The notes: generated from the letters alone by a model not told the origin. A stretch of 64,000 bases of DNA from Pseudooceanicola nitratireducens (GCF_900109195.1 NZ_FNZG01000002.1:380191-444190), one strand, 5' to 3'; shown: positions 43,280 through 52,303, counted from the stretch's first letter. Program-made: numbers and translations.

Positions 43280-44198
43280 GATCCCCGTCATCTTCTGTTT
43301 CGACGACCGCATCCTGACCGGGGCGGGGGTGTCGATCCTGTCGCTGGTCGAGACGGCGGCGCAGGACTCGACCTATGACATCCGCGTACTGCATCCCGGC
43401 CTGGATCCTAAGGCCGAGGCGGCACTGGCATCCCTGGTCGCGGGCACGCGCCACCGGATCACCTTTCAGCATGTTCCGGCCTCGCGCTTTGACGGGGTGC
43501 CGCGCAACAAGGGGTCCTGGACGGAAATCGTCTATTACCGGCTGCTGGCCTCGGAATTGCTGCCCGACTGCGACAAGGCGATCTATTCCGACGTGGACGT
43601 GCTGTTCCTGAAGGACATGGGCGAGGTCTTCGCGACGGATCTAAGCCAGCATGAACTGGCCGCGGTCGAGGCCGAGGGCAATAGTCCCGACAACATCATG
43701 CACCGGCATTTCCCGGAAAACCCCAAGGACCGGATCTGGTTTTCCGGGTTCCTGGTGATGAACCTTGACCTGATGCGCCGCAACAATGCGGTGGCGCGTT
43801 ATTTCGAGGTGATCGAGACCTGCCGCGACCGGCTGAAGTTCTTCGATCTGGATGTGCTGAACATCGCGACGCCGTCCATCGCCTCGGTGCCGTTCGACTA
43901 TGTCGTGCTGGAGGACATCTACGAGATGCCCGAGGTGACGGAGTCCAAGGACTACGCCTATCTCCGCTCGGTCTACACGGCAAAGGCGCTGGACGCCGCG
44001 CGGCAGGATCCGGCGATCCTGCATTACGCGGGGCGGCGGGGGAAGCCCTGGCACCGGCGGAAGATCCCGGGGTATTATGCGGATGTGATGGCGCGTCTGC
44101 CTGCCCGGTTGCGGCGTCCGACCCTGCGGGATCTGCGCAAGCGCTGGCTGTCGCGGAAGGGACGCCGGCAATTTCCGTCACGGTTTGCCGACGTCTGA
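43272..44198 (+). CDS. glycosyltransferase family 8 protein
   Basis: Retaining GT-A transferase of family 8 (LgtC/WaaJ-like), 308 residues. It has IPVIFCFDDRILTGAGVSILSL at the start, the metal/nucleotide-sugar motif DVD (107-109, in IYSDVDVLFL), RIWFSGFLVMNLDLMR, and HYAGRRGKPWH near the end, the usual HxxGxxKPW signature of the family. A basic C-terminal tail (RRPTLRDLRKRWLSRKGRR) could bind the membrane. It begins inside the upstream gene (eight-base overlap), so the two are cotranslated and probably act on the same surface glycan, perhaps lipopolysaccharide core. Acceptor unknown. Confidence 0.9.
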   Translation: MAEIPVIFCFDDRILTGAGVSILSLVETAAQDSTYDIRVLHPGLDPKAEAALASLVAGTRHRITFQHVPASRFDGVPRNKGSWTEIVYYRLLASELLPDCDKAIYSDVDVLFLKDMGEVFATDLSQHELAAVEAEGNSPDNIMHRHFPENPKDRIWFSGFLVMNLDLMRRNNAVARYFEVIETCRDRLKFFDLDVLNIATPSIASVPFDYVVLEDIYEMPEVTESKDYAYLRSVYTAKALDAARQDPAILHYAGRRGKPWHRRKIPGYYADVMARLPARLRRPTLRDLRKRWLSRKGRRQFPSRFADV

Positions 44199-44207
44199 AG
44201 GGCGGCG

Positions 44208-44636
44208 TTACTTTCCGCGGTAGCGGAAGACGCCGGTCGAGCGCGCGGCGACGTTGCCCAGCTCGTCTCGGATCACCGCCTCGGAGAAGTAGGTCTTGCG
44301 ACCGCCGCCGGTGCGGCGGCCTTCGGCGATGATCATCTTGCCTTTCAGCGGCCCGACGTAGTTCACGTTCAGGTTCAGCGTCATGGCCAGCTGGCGGTTT
44401 TCCGGGTCGCCGGTATAGCAGCCCGCAAAGCCCATTACCGTATCGGCCAGGACCGCATGCACCCCGCCGTGCGGAATGCCGTAGCGGTTCATCAGGAAGT
44501 CTTCCAACGGCATCTCGAAACGGGCGTGGCCGTCGCTCCACTGGGTCAGGTAGAAGCCCAGGTGCTTCTGCAGGGCATAGGGTTCTTCCACCAGCAGGGG
44601 ATCGATCGTCGTCTCGTCTTGCATTTCGTCTTTCAT
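44208..44636 (-). CDS. PaaI-family hotdog thioesterase
   Basis: Predicted acyl-CoA thioesterase, 142 residues, single hotdog domain. The characteristic segment is YGIPHGGVHAVLADTVMGFAG, in which HGG and the following aspartate form the usual active site, and LNLNVNYVGPLKGKMIIAEG matches the back strands. It is the last gene of the acyl-CoA operon, five bases after the phosphotransferase gene. In pathways such as phenylacetate degradation PaaI rescues CoA from dead-end thioesters; a similar housekeeping role here is inference. Confidence 0.88.
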   Translation of the reverse strand: MKDEMQDETTIDPLLVEEPYALQKHLGFYLTQWSDGHARFEMPLEDFLMNRYGIPHGGVHAVLADTVMGFAGCYTGDPENRQLAMTLNLNVNYVGPLKGKMIIAEGRRTGGGRKTYFSEAVIRDELGNVAARSTGVFRYRGK

Positions 44637-44641
44637 CTTCC

Positions 44642-45676
44642 TCAGACCGTCTTGGCTGCGTTCAGGCCGGCTTCGGCGAATTTCGGCACCGCCGCGCCCA
44701 TCTGCTTGGCGCGCTCCGGGTTCGAGGCATTGCCGTCCAGCGCCCGTTTGTAGACGCCCTGGATGATGCCTGCCATGCGGAAGAAGGTGAAGGCCAGGTA
44801 GAAGCCAAAGCGGTCGATGCCGGGGATTCCGGCACGGCGGCAGTAGCTTTCGAGGAATTCTTCATCGGTCATCAGCCCTTCGGCCTTTCGGTCGATCCCG
44901 GCCAGCCCACGGCTGTTGGCATCGCCCGGCATGGACCACTGCATGATCACGGCGGCCACGTCGGCATAGGGGTGCCCGGTGGTCGACAGTTCCCAGTCCA
45001 GCACGGCGGCAACGCGGGGGGCGTCCTTTTCGAACAGCATGTTGTCGATGCGGTAATCGCCGTGGGCCAGGGTGCGCAGCCCGTCGTCTTCGGGGATGCT
45101 GTTCGCCAGCCAGTCGATCAGCTCATCCATGGCGGGGATCTTGTCGGTCTCGGACGCGCGGTATTGCTTGGTCCAGCGGCCGATCTGGCGTTCATAGTAA
45201 TTGCCCGTGGGGCCGTAGTCCGACAGGCCCGTCGCCTCCAGGTCGACGCCGTGGATGGCGGCCAGCACGCGCGACATCTCGTCATGGATGGCGTATCTGT
45301 CCTCTTTCGCCAGCTCCGGCAGCGCGGGCAGGTTGAAGTGACGGCCCTGAACCTCGTCCATGATGTAGAACATGGATCCGATGACATCGTCATCTTCGCA
45401 CAGAAGATGCACCTTGGTCACCGGGACGTCGGTTTCATACAGCGCCTTCTGCACGCGGAATTCCCGGTCGACCGCATGGGCGGACTTCAGAAGCACGCCC
45501 GGCGGCTTGCGGCGCAGGACATAGTTCTGGCGCGGCGTGATCAGCCGGAAGGTGGGGTTGGACTGGCCAACATTGAACTTCTCGGCGCGAAGGGGGCCTT
45601 CGAAGCCGGGAAGGTTGGCGGCGAGGTATGCCTCGACCGCTTGGGTGTCCAGTTTGGTCGGATCCTGCTTGCTCAT
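44642..45676 (-). CDS. APH-family phosphotransferase similar to the kinase domain of ACAD10/ACAD11
   Basis: A 344-residue kinase-fold protein. The nucleotide loop is FNVGQSNPTFRL (34-45), followed by NYVLRRKPPG (51-60), the catalytic loop HGDYRIDN (205-212) with Asp207, and the metal loop LDWELSTTGHPYADVA (226-241). These segments are the hallmark of the aminoglycoside-phosphotransferase-like domain fused to mammalian ACAD10/ACAD11, and of LvaA in Pseudomonas levulinate catabolism, which phosphorylate 4-hydroxyacyl-CoAs. Here it is a free-standing gene in an operon with acyl-CoA dehydrogenases. It lies 12 bases from the histidine-phosphatase gene and five from the thioesterase. Substrate inferred, not shown. 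Confidence 0.88.
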   Translation of the reverse strand: MSKQDPTKLDTQAVEAYLAANLPGFEGPLRAEKFNVGQSNPTFRLITPRQNYVLRRKPPGVLLKSAHAVDREFRVQKALYETDVPVTKVHLLCEDDDVIGSMFYIMDEVQGRHFNLPALPELAKEDRYAIHDEMSRVLAAIHGVDLEATGLSDYGPTGNYYERQIGRWTKQYRASETDKIPAMDELIDWLANSIPEDDGLRTLAHGDYRIDNMLFEKDAPRVAAVLDWELSTTGHPYADVAAVIMQWSMPGDANSRGLAGIDRKAEGLMTDEEFLESYCRRAGIPGIDRFGFYLAFTFFRMAGIIQGVYKRALDGNASNPERAKQMGAAVPKFAEAGLNAAKTV

Positions 45677-45688
45677 CGTTACCCTCCC

Positions 45689-46354
45689 TCAAGCGTAGGT
45701 CAGCAGACGGTCGGCATTGGCCGCCGTGATATGCGGGGTTTCGTTGAACCCGTGGAAATAGGTGGCACGCGGCGTCCAGATGAACCGCGTGACGGCAGTG
45801 TTCTTCATCTGAAGCTGCATCTTGGTCTGGTGCACGCCGGGCGTTTCCAGCAGCGCCGAGACGGCCTGCGAAATCGCCCCGCCCGAGGACACGGCAAAGA
45901 CCGTATCGACCCCGTCGCGCATCAGCGCGCGGCATGCGGTGTCGACGCGGTCTGCGAAGGCCCCCCAGGTTTCGGGCGGGTTCGGGATCTCGTCCCGCTG
46001 CCATTCGGCGACCGTGGTGCGCAGCGTGCGAAAGTGGCTTTTGTGATCGGTCATCATGCCTTCGGGTTCACCGCCGGCGGCGTATTTCGCCTGCAGCAGG
46101 GCGCCGAAGTCGTATTCGTCCAGGCCGGGATGCTCCTCGGGCTGGCGGTCGATTTTCATACCGTCGAGAATGCCCGCCAGCGTTTCCTTCTGCCGCCGCA
46201 GGGTGCCGTGGGCGACAAGATCGGGGGTGATGCCCTCTTGGGCGAACCATGCGCCAAGTGCGCGGGCCTGTTCATGTCCGATCGGAGAGAGAACGTCGTA
46301 GTCGTCGGCCCCGAAAGAGGCCTGACCGTGGCGGATAAGATAGAGTGTGGGCAT
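45689..46354 (-). CDS. histidine phosphatase superfamily protein with altered second catalytic site
   Basis: A 221-residue protein of the phosphoglycerate-mutase-like superfamily: RHG motif LIRHGQASFG with His9, and PIGHEQARALGAWF. The second histidine motif, usually (V/S)HGG, reads VSSGGAIS with Ser157 at the histidine position, so activity may be altered or lost. It follows the thiolase gene by 74 bases and precedes the phosphotransferase gene by 12 bases. The kinase/phosphatase-fold neighbourhood suggests handling of a phosphorylated intermediate, as inference. Confidence 0.86.
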   Translation of the reverse strand: MPTLYLIRHGQASFGADDYDVLSPIGHEQARALGAWFAQEGITPDLVAHGTLRRQKETLAGILDGMKIDRQPEEHPGLDEYDFGALLQAKYAAGGEPEGMMTDHKSHFRTLRTTVAEWQRDEIPNPPETWGAFADRVDTACRALMRDGVDTVFAVSSGGAISQAVSALLETPGVHQTKMQLQMKNTAVTRFIWTPRATYFHGFNETPHITAANADRLLTYA

Positions 46355-46428
46355 TCTGAACCGTATGGTGGGCCCCCGCGCGGTGGGGTTTGATGCGCGG
46401 GGGCCGGGTCGTGGAAGGGTGGGGTGGC

Positions 46429-47631
46429 TTACAGCACTTCAAAGAGGCCGGCGGCCCCCATGCCACCGCCCACACACATGGTGCAGACGACGTATTTCGC
46501 GCCGCGGCGTTTGCCTTCGATCAGGGCGTGGCCGACCATGCGGGCCCCGGACATGCCATAGGGGTGACCGATCGAGATCGCGCCGCCGTTGACGTTCAGG
46601 ATCTCGTCCGGGATGCCCAGCACGCGCTGCGACTGAAGGACCTGGGAAGCGAAGGCTTCGTTCAGTTCCCACAGGCCGATGTCATCCATCTTCAGTCCAT
46701 GGGCTTCCAGCAGCTTCGGCACGGCGTAGATCGGGCCGATGCCCATCTCTTCCGGGCCAAGACCTGCGGCCATCACGCCGACGTAGCGGCCAAGCGGCTG
46801 CAGGCCGCGCTGTTCGGCAACCTTGGCTTCCATGATGACCGAGGCAGAGGCACCGTCGGACAGCTGGGATGCGTTGCCGGCGGTGATGTACTTGCCTTCC
46901 TTGATCTGCTGGCCATCCTTGAAGACCGGGGACAGGCCTTGCAGGTTTTCCAGCGTGGTCGAGGGGCGGTTGCCTTCGTCCTTCTCAAGGGTGACTTCCT
47001 TGAAGGAAATTTCCTTGGTCTCCTTGTCCATGACGCCCATGGTCGAGGTCAGCGGCACGATTTCGTCGTCGAACTTGCCGGCCTGCTGGGCGGCGGCGGT
47101 GCGCTGTTGCGACCGCAGGGCGTATTCGTCCTGGTCTTCGCGCGACACGTTGTACCGCTCGGCCACGATTTCCGCGGTTTCCAGCATGGACATGTAAAGC
47201 TCGGGCTTGTGTTCCTTGATCCAGGGATCGCCCGCGCGGTCGGTGCGCATGTTCTGGTTCTGAACCAGCGAGATGGATTCCACGCCGCCGCCGATGCAGA
47301 TGTCCATGCCGTCATGGATGACCTGCTTGGCGGCGGTGGCGATGGCCATCATGCCGGACGCACACTGGCGGTCCATCGACATGCCGGCGATGGTCACGGG
47401 CAGACCCGCGCGGATCACGGCCTGGCGGCCGATGTTGCCCCCGGTCGAACCCTGCTGAAGCGCGGCACCAACAAGGCAGTCCGAGATCTCGGAGCCGTCG
47501 AGGCCGGCGCGATCCACGGCGTGCTTCACGGCGTGGCCGATCAGTTCCTGGGCTTGTGTGTTGTTGAATGCACCGCGAAAGGCCTTGCCGATCGGGGTAC
47601 GGGCGGTTGAGACGATGACTGCGTCACGCAT
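46429..47631 (-). CDS. acetyl-CoA C-acyltransferase (thiolase)
   Basis: Thiolytic cleavage of a 3-oxoacyl-CoA to acetyl- or propionyl-CoA and a shortened acyl-CoA. The 400-residue protein has the acyl-accepting cysteine Cys90 in [13 protein letters not shown], His356 in [14 protein letters not shown] and the second cysteine Cys386 in [15 protein letters not shown]. Start ATG 47631 gives [18 protein letters not shown], the normal N-terminus. It follows the SDR gene by 21 bases in the acyl-CoA operon. Confidence 0.95.
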   Translation of the reverse strand: MRDAVIVSTARTPIGKAFRGAFNNTQAQELIGHAVKHAVDRAGLDGSEISDCLVGAALQQGSTGGNIGRQAVIRAGLPVTIAGMSMDRQCASGMMAIATAAKQVIHDGMDICIGGGVESISLVQNQNMRTDRAGDPWIKEHKPELYMSMLETAEIVAERYNVSREDQDEYALRSQQRTAAAQQAGKFDDEIVPLTSTMGVMDKETKEISFKEVTLEKDEGNRPSTTLENLQGLSPVFKDGQQIKEGKYITAGNASQLSDGASASVIMEAKVAEQRGLQPLGRYVGVMAAGLGPEEMGIGPIYAVPKLLEAHGLKMDDIGLWELNEAFASQVLQSQRVLGIPDEILNVNGGAISIGHPYGMSGARMVGHALIEGKRRGAKYVVCTMCVGGGMGAAGLFEVL

Positions 47632-47652
47632 TGGATTTCCTCCCTAGGGGTC

Positions 47653-48579
47653 TCAGGTTTTGGGCAGTTCGATGCCGCGCTTCTCGGCGGCCATCGAGGC
47701 GTACTTGCGGGTCTGGGCGAAGGCGCCGGGCATGATCTGCTGGTTGTCCTCGGACCGGATGTCGTCCATGCGGGCGGCAATCGTGTCGGGGTCCAGTTCA
47801 TCATCGCCAAAGGCCACGCCTTCGGTTTCATAGATGCGGCATTCGGCGAAACAGCCGCCGCCTGCGCCCATGATCATCCGGTTCGGCGCATCCTCGGCCA
47901 CCAGCGTCAGCATGCCGGGGGTGATCGTTTCGGGCTTGAGCAGGTCCAGGACCTGTTCCGGCAGCAGGCCTTCGGTCATCCGGGTGGCCGCCGTGGGGGC
48001 CAGGATGTTGGCCTTGATGTTGTACTTCTGCCCTTCCTGGACCAGCACGTTCATCAGGCCGACCATGGCGGCCTTGGCGGCACCATAGTTCGACTGGCCG
48101 AAGTTGCCGTAAAGACCCGAGGCCGAAGTCGTATAGACGATGCGGCCATATTCGTTCTCGCGGAAGTGGTCCCACAGCGCCTTGGTCGGCACGACGGACC
48201 CCATCAGGTGCACGTCGACGACCTTGGCGAAATCCTCCAGCTCCATCTTGGCGAAGGTCTTGTCGCGCAGGATGCCGGCGTTGCAGACAAGGATGTCGAC
48301 CTTGCCCCACTTGGCGATGGCCTGGTCGACCATGTCCTTGACCTGGGCCGCATCGGTGACGTTGGCACCATGGGCCATGGCTTCGCCGCCCATGGCCTCG
48401 ATCTCTTTCACGACGGCCTCGGCCTGTGCGCTGGACGATCCGGTGCCGTCGGTGGCGACGCCCAGGTCGTTGACCACGACCTTCGCGCCCAGTTTCGCCA
48501 GGCCCAGGGCGTGGGACCGGCCCAGGCCGACGCCCGCGCCGGTTACGATGGCCACACGGCCGTCAAAACGAATGCTCAT
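47653..48579 (-). CDS. SDR-family 3-hydroxyacyl-CoA dehydrogenase-like protein (HSD17B4/MFE-2 type)
   Basis: NAD(P)-dependent oxidation, probably of a 3-hydroxyacyl-CoA. 308 residues with Rossmann loop TGAGVGLGRSHA (13-24), NAGILRDKTF (100-109, characteristic of the peroxisomal multifunctional enzyme type 2), Ser near 152-154, and active-site Tyr165/Lys169 in SNYGAAKAAM. The extra C-terminal region (about 60 residues beyond the SDR core) is also usual for this branch. Its start overlaps the MaoC gene stop by four bases; such SDR plus MaoC pairs are split forms of MFE-2. The thiolase gene follows after 21 bases. Confidence 0.9.
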   Translation of the reverse strand: MSIRFDGRVAIVTGAGVGLGRSHALGLAKLGAKVVVNDLGVATDGTGSSSAQAEAVVKEIEAMGGEAMAHGANVTDAAQVKDMVDQAIAKWGKVDILVCNAGILRDKTFAKMELEDFAKVVDVHLMGSVVPTKALWDHFRENEYGRIVYTTSASGLYGNFGQSNYGAAKAAMVGLMNVLVQEGQKYNIKANILAPTAATRMTEGLLPEQVLDLLKPETITPGMLTLVAEDAPNRMIMGAGGGCFAECRIYETEGVAFGDDELDPDTIAARMDDIRSEDNQQIMPGAFAQTRKYASMAAEKRGIELPKT

Positions 48580-49058
48580 TTATTCTCCTCCTCAGAATTC
48601 GGGGCAAAATATCTGCGGCCCAGCCACTCGGCCACGAGCGCGGGCTTGTCCTTGCCTTCGATCTCGACCGTGACGGTCGTGGTGGTCTGGATTTCGCCGG
48701 GGCGGATTTCGTCGACCGCGTCCAGCACGAAGCGGCCGCGGATCTTCGACCCCACGGGCACCGGCGAGACGAAGCGCATCTTGTTCATGCCGTAGTTGAC
48801 GCCCATCACGACGCCTTCGACCGAGGGCATCTGGTAGACCATGGCCGACAGCATCGAGAGGGTCAGGAACCCATGCGCGATGGTCGTGCCAAAGGGGGTC
48901 TTGGCCGCCGCTTCGGGATCGACGTGGATGAACTGCCAGTCCTCGGTGCAATCGGCGAAGGTGTTGATCCTTTCTTGCGTGATCTCGAACCAGTCCGAGA
49001 CACCGATTTCGGTGCCCACCATGGCCTCGTATTCTTCGCGGGTGACGGTCTTGGTCAT
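48576..49058 (-). CDS. MaoC-family (R)-hydratase
   Basis: Hydrates a 2-enoyl-CoA to the (R)-3-hydroxyacyl-CoA. The 160-residue hotdog protein holds the hydratase-2 signature DCTEDWQFIHVDPEAA, with Asp40 and His45 as the catalytic pair, and FGTTIAHGFLTLSM. The frame is open to 49163, but ATG 49058 is chosen because it starts MTKTVTREEYEAMVG, typical for the family. Two bases separate it from the preceding SDR gene and four overlap with the following one. It would supply the hydration step between the dehydrogenases and SDR of this operon. Confidence 0.92.
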   Translation of the reverse strand: MTKTVTREEYEAMVGTEIGVSDWFEITQERINTFADCTEDWQFIHVDPEAAAKTPFGTTIAHGFLTLSMLSAMVYQMPSVEGVVMGVNYGMNKMRFVSPVPVGSKIRGRFVLDAVDEIRPGEIQTTTTVTVEIEGKDKPALVAEWLGRRYFAPNSEEENK

Positions 49059-49060
49059 CC

Positions 49061-49894
49061 TCAATCCTCTTGTGCTGATGCTGATTTTGCGGCGACGGCG
49101 GCGTTCAGGCCGCCCGCCACGGGAATGGTGTGCCCCGAGACATAGGCCCCGGCGCGCGAACACAGGTACAGGACCACACCTGCGATATCCTCGGGCGTGC
49201 CCACGCGGCCCAGGGGGATGTTCTTGCCCGCCTCGTCGCGCTGTTCCTCGGTTCCGATGGCAAAGGCCATCATCTTGGACAGGAAGGGGCCGGGGGCCAT
49301 GGCGTTGACGGTGATGTGCTGCGGGGCCAGTTCCGACGACAGAAGCGTCGTCATGTGGTGCACCGCGCCCTTGGACACGCCATAGGAATAGGCGGTGCCG
49401 CCGCGCGGCTGGATGCCCACGATCGACCCGGTATTCAGAACCCGTGCCGGATCCTCGGGGGTGGCGGCGCGGCGCAGCAGGGGCAGCAGTTTCTGGGTCA
49501 GAAAGAACATGCCCGTGACGTTCACATCCAGAACGCGGGACCAGGCTTCATAGGGGAACTCCTCGATCGAGGGGGCCCCCCAGGTCTTGCCCGCGTTGTT
49601 CAGCAGGATGGGCAGGGCGTCGGTGCGTTTTTCCACTCCGGACACCAGGTCCAGCACGCCCTGTTCGCTGCCGACGTCGCCGGCAAAGCCCTCGGCCCGG
49701 CCCCGAAGGCCCATGGCGTTCAGCTGATCCGCCGCCGCTTCGCAGGCATGCGCCTTGCGCGAGGCGATCATGACATCGCACCCGGCCCCCATCAGCGCCT
49801 CGGCGGCCATCAGGCCGATGCCTGACGCGCCGCCGGTGATCAGCGCCGTCTTGCCCGTCAGGTCAAAGAGTTTCGAGGCCAGGAGATCCGACAT
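49061..49894 (-). CDS. SDR-family oxidoreductase (RhlG/FabG-like)
   Basis: Classical short-chain dehydrogenase, 277 residues. TGGASGIG (20-27) is the cofactor loop, LLNNAGKTWGAPS the structural element, NTGSIVGIQP the serine strand and YSYGVSKGAVHH the tyrosine/lysine pair. The overall pattern (SYGVSKGAVHHMTTLLSSEL then NAMAPGPFLSKM) recalls RhlG and related 3-oxoacyl reductases. It starts at ATG 49894 inside the stop of the upstream acyl-CoA dehydrogenase (TGATG), showing coupling. It may act on a second hydroxyl/keto group of the operon substrate. Confidence 0.9.
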   Translation of the reverse strand: MSDLLASKLFDLTGKTALITGGASGIGLMAAEALMGAGCDVMIASRKAHACEAAADQLNAMGLRGRAEGFAGDVGSEQGVLDLVSGVEKRTDALPILLNNAGKTWGAPSIEEFPYEAWSRVLDVNVTGMFFLTQKLLPLLRRAATPEDPARVLNTGSIVGIQPRGGTAYSYGVSKGAVHHMTTLLSSELAPQHITVNAMAPGPFLSKMMAFAIGTEEQRDEAGKNIPLGRVGTPEDIAGVVLYLCSRAGAYVSGHTIPVAGGLNAAVAAKSASAQED

Positions 49895-51018
49895 CAAAAG
49901 CCCCGGGCGGCGGCGACGCGGGCGGCGTGGAAGCCATAGTCGCCCAGCCATTCCGCCCCGACGCGGGCGCGCTTCATGAAGAAGCCCATGTCGAATTCGT
50001 CGGTCATGCCGATCCCGCCGTGCATCTGCACGCCTTCGCTGACCGCCAGTTTCGCGGTCTTGGTGGCGCGGGCCTTGGCGATGGACACGGCGATGTCGGC
50101 GTTATCGGGGTCTTCGTCCAGCACGCGGCCCGCGTTGGCGATGGCGCTTGCCGTGATCTCGATTTCCGCAAACAGGTGCGCGGCGCGGTGCTGCAGGGCC
50201 TGGAAGGACCCGATGGTGCGGCCGAACTGTTTGCGTTCCTTCAGGTAGGCGGTGGTCATGCCGAAGGCCCCCGCCGACACGCCCAGAAGTTCGGCCGAAA
50301 GCGCGGCGCGACCGGCGTTCAGCGCGGTGGCGACGGCGGCCAGGCCATTGTCGACCTCGCCCACCACGTCGTCCCCGGTGGCTTCGACGGCGTCAAAGTC
50401 CAGCTGCGCGTGGTCACGTTCGTCGACGGTGCGCTTGGCGCTGCGGGTCAGACCGGCGCGGGCGGCGTCGATATCGAACAGGGTCAGGCCCTGGGCCTCA
50501 CCTTCGGTGCCGGCGGTGCGGGCCAAGACCAGCACGCGGTTGGCGGCAGACCCGTCGGCCACAAAGACCTTGCGGCCCGTCAGGCGGAAGGCATTGCCGG
50601 ATTTCTCGGCCTGCATGCCGGTGCGGGCGGGGTTGTGTTTCGACCCTTCGTCCAGCGCCAGCGCATAGATCGCGTCGCCGCTGGCGATGCCGGCCAGCCG
50701 GTCGTTTGCCGCGCCCTTCAGCGCGGTTGCGGCCATGACGGCGGTCGAGATGAAGGGCGATGCGGCCAGCACCTCGCCCATTTCCTCGGCCAGGATCCCG
50801 GCGGCACGGTGGCCCATGTCGGACCCGCCCGCCTCTTCGGGCAGCAGGACACCGGTCCAGCCCATCTGCGCCATTTCCTTCCACAGCGCCGGATCATGGG
50901 TCCGGCCTGCGTCGCGGTTGGCCCGGAAGGCGGTGACAGGAGAGGATTCCGACAGGAACCCGCGGGCTGCATCGCGCAGCATGACTTCGTCCTCGGTCGG
51001 GACAAGAGAAGCAACCAT
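49894..51018 (-). CDS. acyl-CoA dehydrogenase, small-subunit type
   Basis: Flavin-dependent acyl-CoA dehydrogenase family protein, 374 residues, shorter than typical (380-400). DEVMLRDAARGFLSES starts the N-terminal helices, RKQFGRTIGSFQALQHRAAH lies in the C-terminal domain, and it ends QMHGGIGMTDEFDMGFFMKRA. The catalytic acid of the YEGT position is not present in the usual place, as in the smaller members of heteromeric pairs (pimeloyl-CoA or steroid-side-chain dehydrogenases). It follows the long acyl-CoA dehydrogenase by 21 bases, and heteromer formation between the two is inferred. Confidence 0.9.
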   Translation of the reverse strand: MVASLVPTEDEVMLRDAARGFLSESSPVTAFRANRDAGRTHDPALWKEMAQMGWTGVLLPEEAGGSDMGHRAAGILAEEMGEVLAASPFISTAVMAATALKGAANDRLAGIASGDAIYALALDEGSKHNPARTGMQAEKSGNAFRLTGRKVFVADGSAANRVLVLARTAGTEGEAQGLTLFDIDAARAGLTRSAKRTVDERDHAQLDFDAVEATGDDVVGEVDNGLAAVATALNAGRAALSAELLGVSAGAFGMTTAYLKERKQFGRTIGSFQALQHRAAHLFAEIEITASAIANAGRVLDEDPDNADIAVSIAKARATKTAKLAVSEGVQMHGGIGMTDEFDMGFFMKRARVGAEWLGDYGFHAARVAAARGF

Positions 51019-51039
51019 AGTCTTATTCCTTTACGAGGC

Positions 51040-52245
51040 TTATGCGGACGGCAGTTCGAGGACGCGCTTGGACAGGATGTCGAGCATCACTTCGCTCGTC
51101 CCGCCCTCGATCGAGTTCGCCTTGGTGCGCAGCCATTCGGGCGCAAGCGTCCCGTGTTCGCCGTCCCATTCGACGCCTTCCGACCCGGTGATGGACATCA
51201 GGATCTCGTACCGGCGCTTGTTCAGCTCGGTTCCGGAATACTTCAGCATGGCCGAGGCGTGGCCGACGCCACCCTGTTTCGCCATGTCCTTGTAGCGTTC
51301 CATCGTCATGCCCATGGCAAGCGTGTCGATTTCAAGCTCCATGGTTTCGGCCCGGATGACCGGATCTTCCATCAGCGTATCGTCCAGCGTGTCGATGAAG
51401 GCGCCCAGGCTGCGACCGCCCAGGATGCCGCCTGCGGCACCGGACCCGCCGCCGCCGATCATTTCGCGTTCGTGGGTCAGCAGGTGCTTGGCCACGTCCC
51501 AGCCGCGGTTCAGCTCGCCCACGATGCGGGAATTGCCCTCATCGTCGGTCTTGGGAACGGTGACATCGTCAAAGAAGGTTTCGCAGAAGGGCGAAGAGCC
51601 CGAGATCAGCTTGATCGGCTTGGTCGATACGCCGTCGGCCTCCATGTCGATGAGCATGAAGGAAATGCCCTTGTGCTTGGGCGCGTCGCGGTCGGTGCGG
51701 ATCAGGGCAAAGATCCAGTCGGCCTTGTCGGCATAAGAGGTCCAGATCTTCTGGCCGTTGACGATCCAATGATCGCCCTTGTCATCGGCCTTGGTCTGCA
51801 CGTTCGCCAGATCCGATCCCGCACCGGGTTCGGAATAGCCCTGGCACCAGCGAATCCGTCCGTTGGTGATGTCGGGCAAGTATTTCAGCTTCTGTTCATG
51901 GGTGCCAAAGGCCAGCAAAGCGGGCCCGAGCATCCACAATCCGAAACTTTCGAGAGGTGACGGTGCGTCACTTTTTGCCATTTCTTCCCGGAAGACCTTT
52001 TCCTGGGCCCGGGAAAGCCCCGCTCCGCCGTATTCGACGGGCCATCTGGGGGCCGTCAGACCGACTTTTGCGGCCTCTTCCATCCAGATTCGCTGCTCGT
52101 CGCAAGAAAAGTTGAAACGCTTGCCGCCCCAACATATCGTACGGTCACTGGCCGGCATATCTTTCAGTTTTTGCGGGCATTTTTCGGCGATAAAGCCTGC
52201 GACCTCGACCCTGAATTGGTCCAGGTCGTCCGAAAAAAACGACAT
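51040..52245 (-). CDS. acyl-CoA dehydrogenase, large-subunit type
   Basis: Flavin enzyme of 401 residues, first gene of the acyl-CoA operon. It has AKVGLTAPRWPVEYGGAG in the N-terminal domain, GYSEPGAGSDLANVQTKAD in the middle beta domain and IEGGTSEVMLDILSKR (from 379) at the active-site end, where Glu380 is offset by one from the usual catalytic glutamate. ATG 52245 is chosen over 52296 because GGGAGGAG lies just upstream and the protein then begins MSFFSDDLDQFR. It is divergent from the ABC importer, with 141 bases between the starts. Confidence 0.92.
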   Translation of the reverse strand: MSFFSDDLDQFRVEVAGFIAEKCPQKLKDMPASDRTICWGGKRFNFSCDEQRIWMEEAAKVGLTAPRWPVEYGGAGLSRAQEKVFREEMAKSDAPSPLESFGLWMLGPALLAFGTHEQKLKYLPDITNGRIRWCQGYSEPGAGSDLANVQTKADDKGDHWIVNGQKIWTSYADKADWIFALIRTDRDAPKHKGISFMLIDMEADGVSTKPIKLISGSSPFCETFFDDVTVPKTDDEGNSRIVGELNRGWDVAKHLLTHEREMIGGGGSGAAGGILGGRSLGAFIDTLDDTLMEDPVIRAETMELEIDTLAMGMTMERYKDMAKQGGVGHASAMLKYSGTELNKRRYEILMSITGSEGVEWDGEHGTLAPEWLRTKANSIEGGTSEVMLDILSKRVLELPSA

Positions 52246-52303
52246 ATCCGCTCCTCCCAAACGCGTCATGTTTTGCAGTGCAGAATAGAATTTCACACTT
52301 TGC

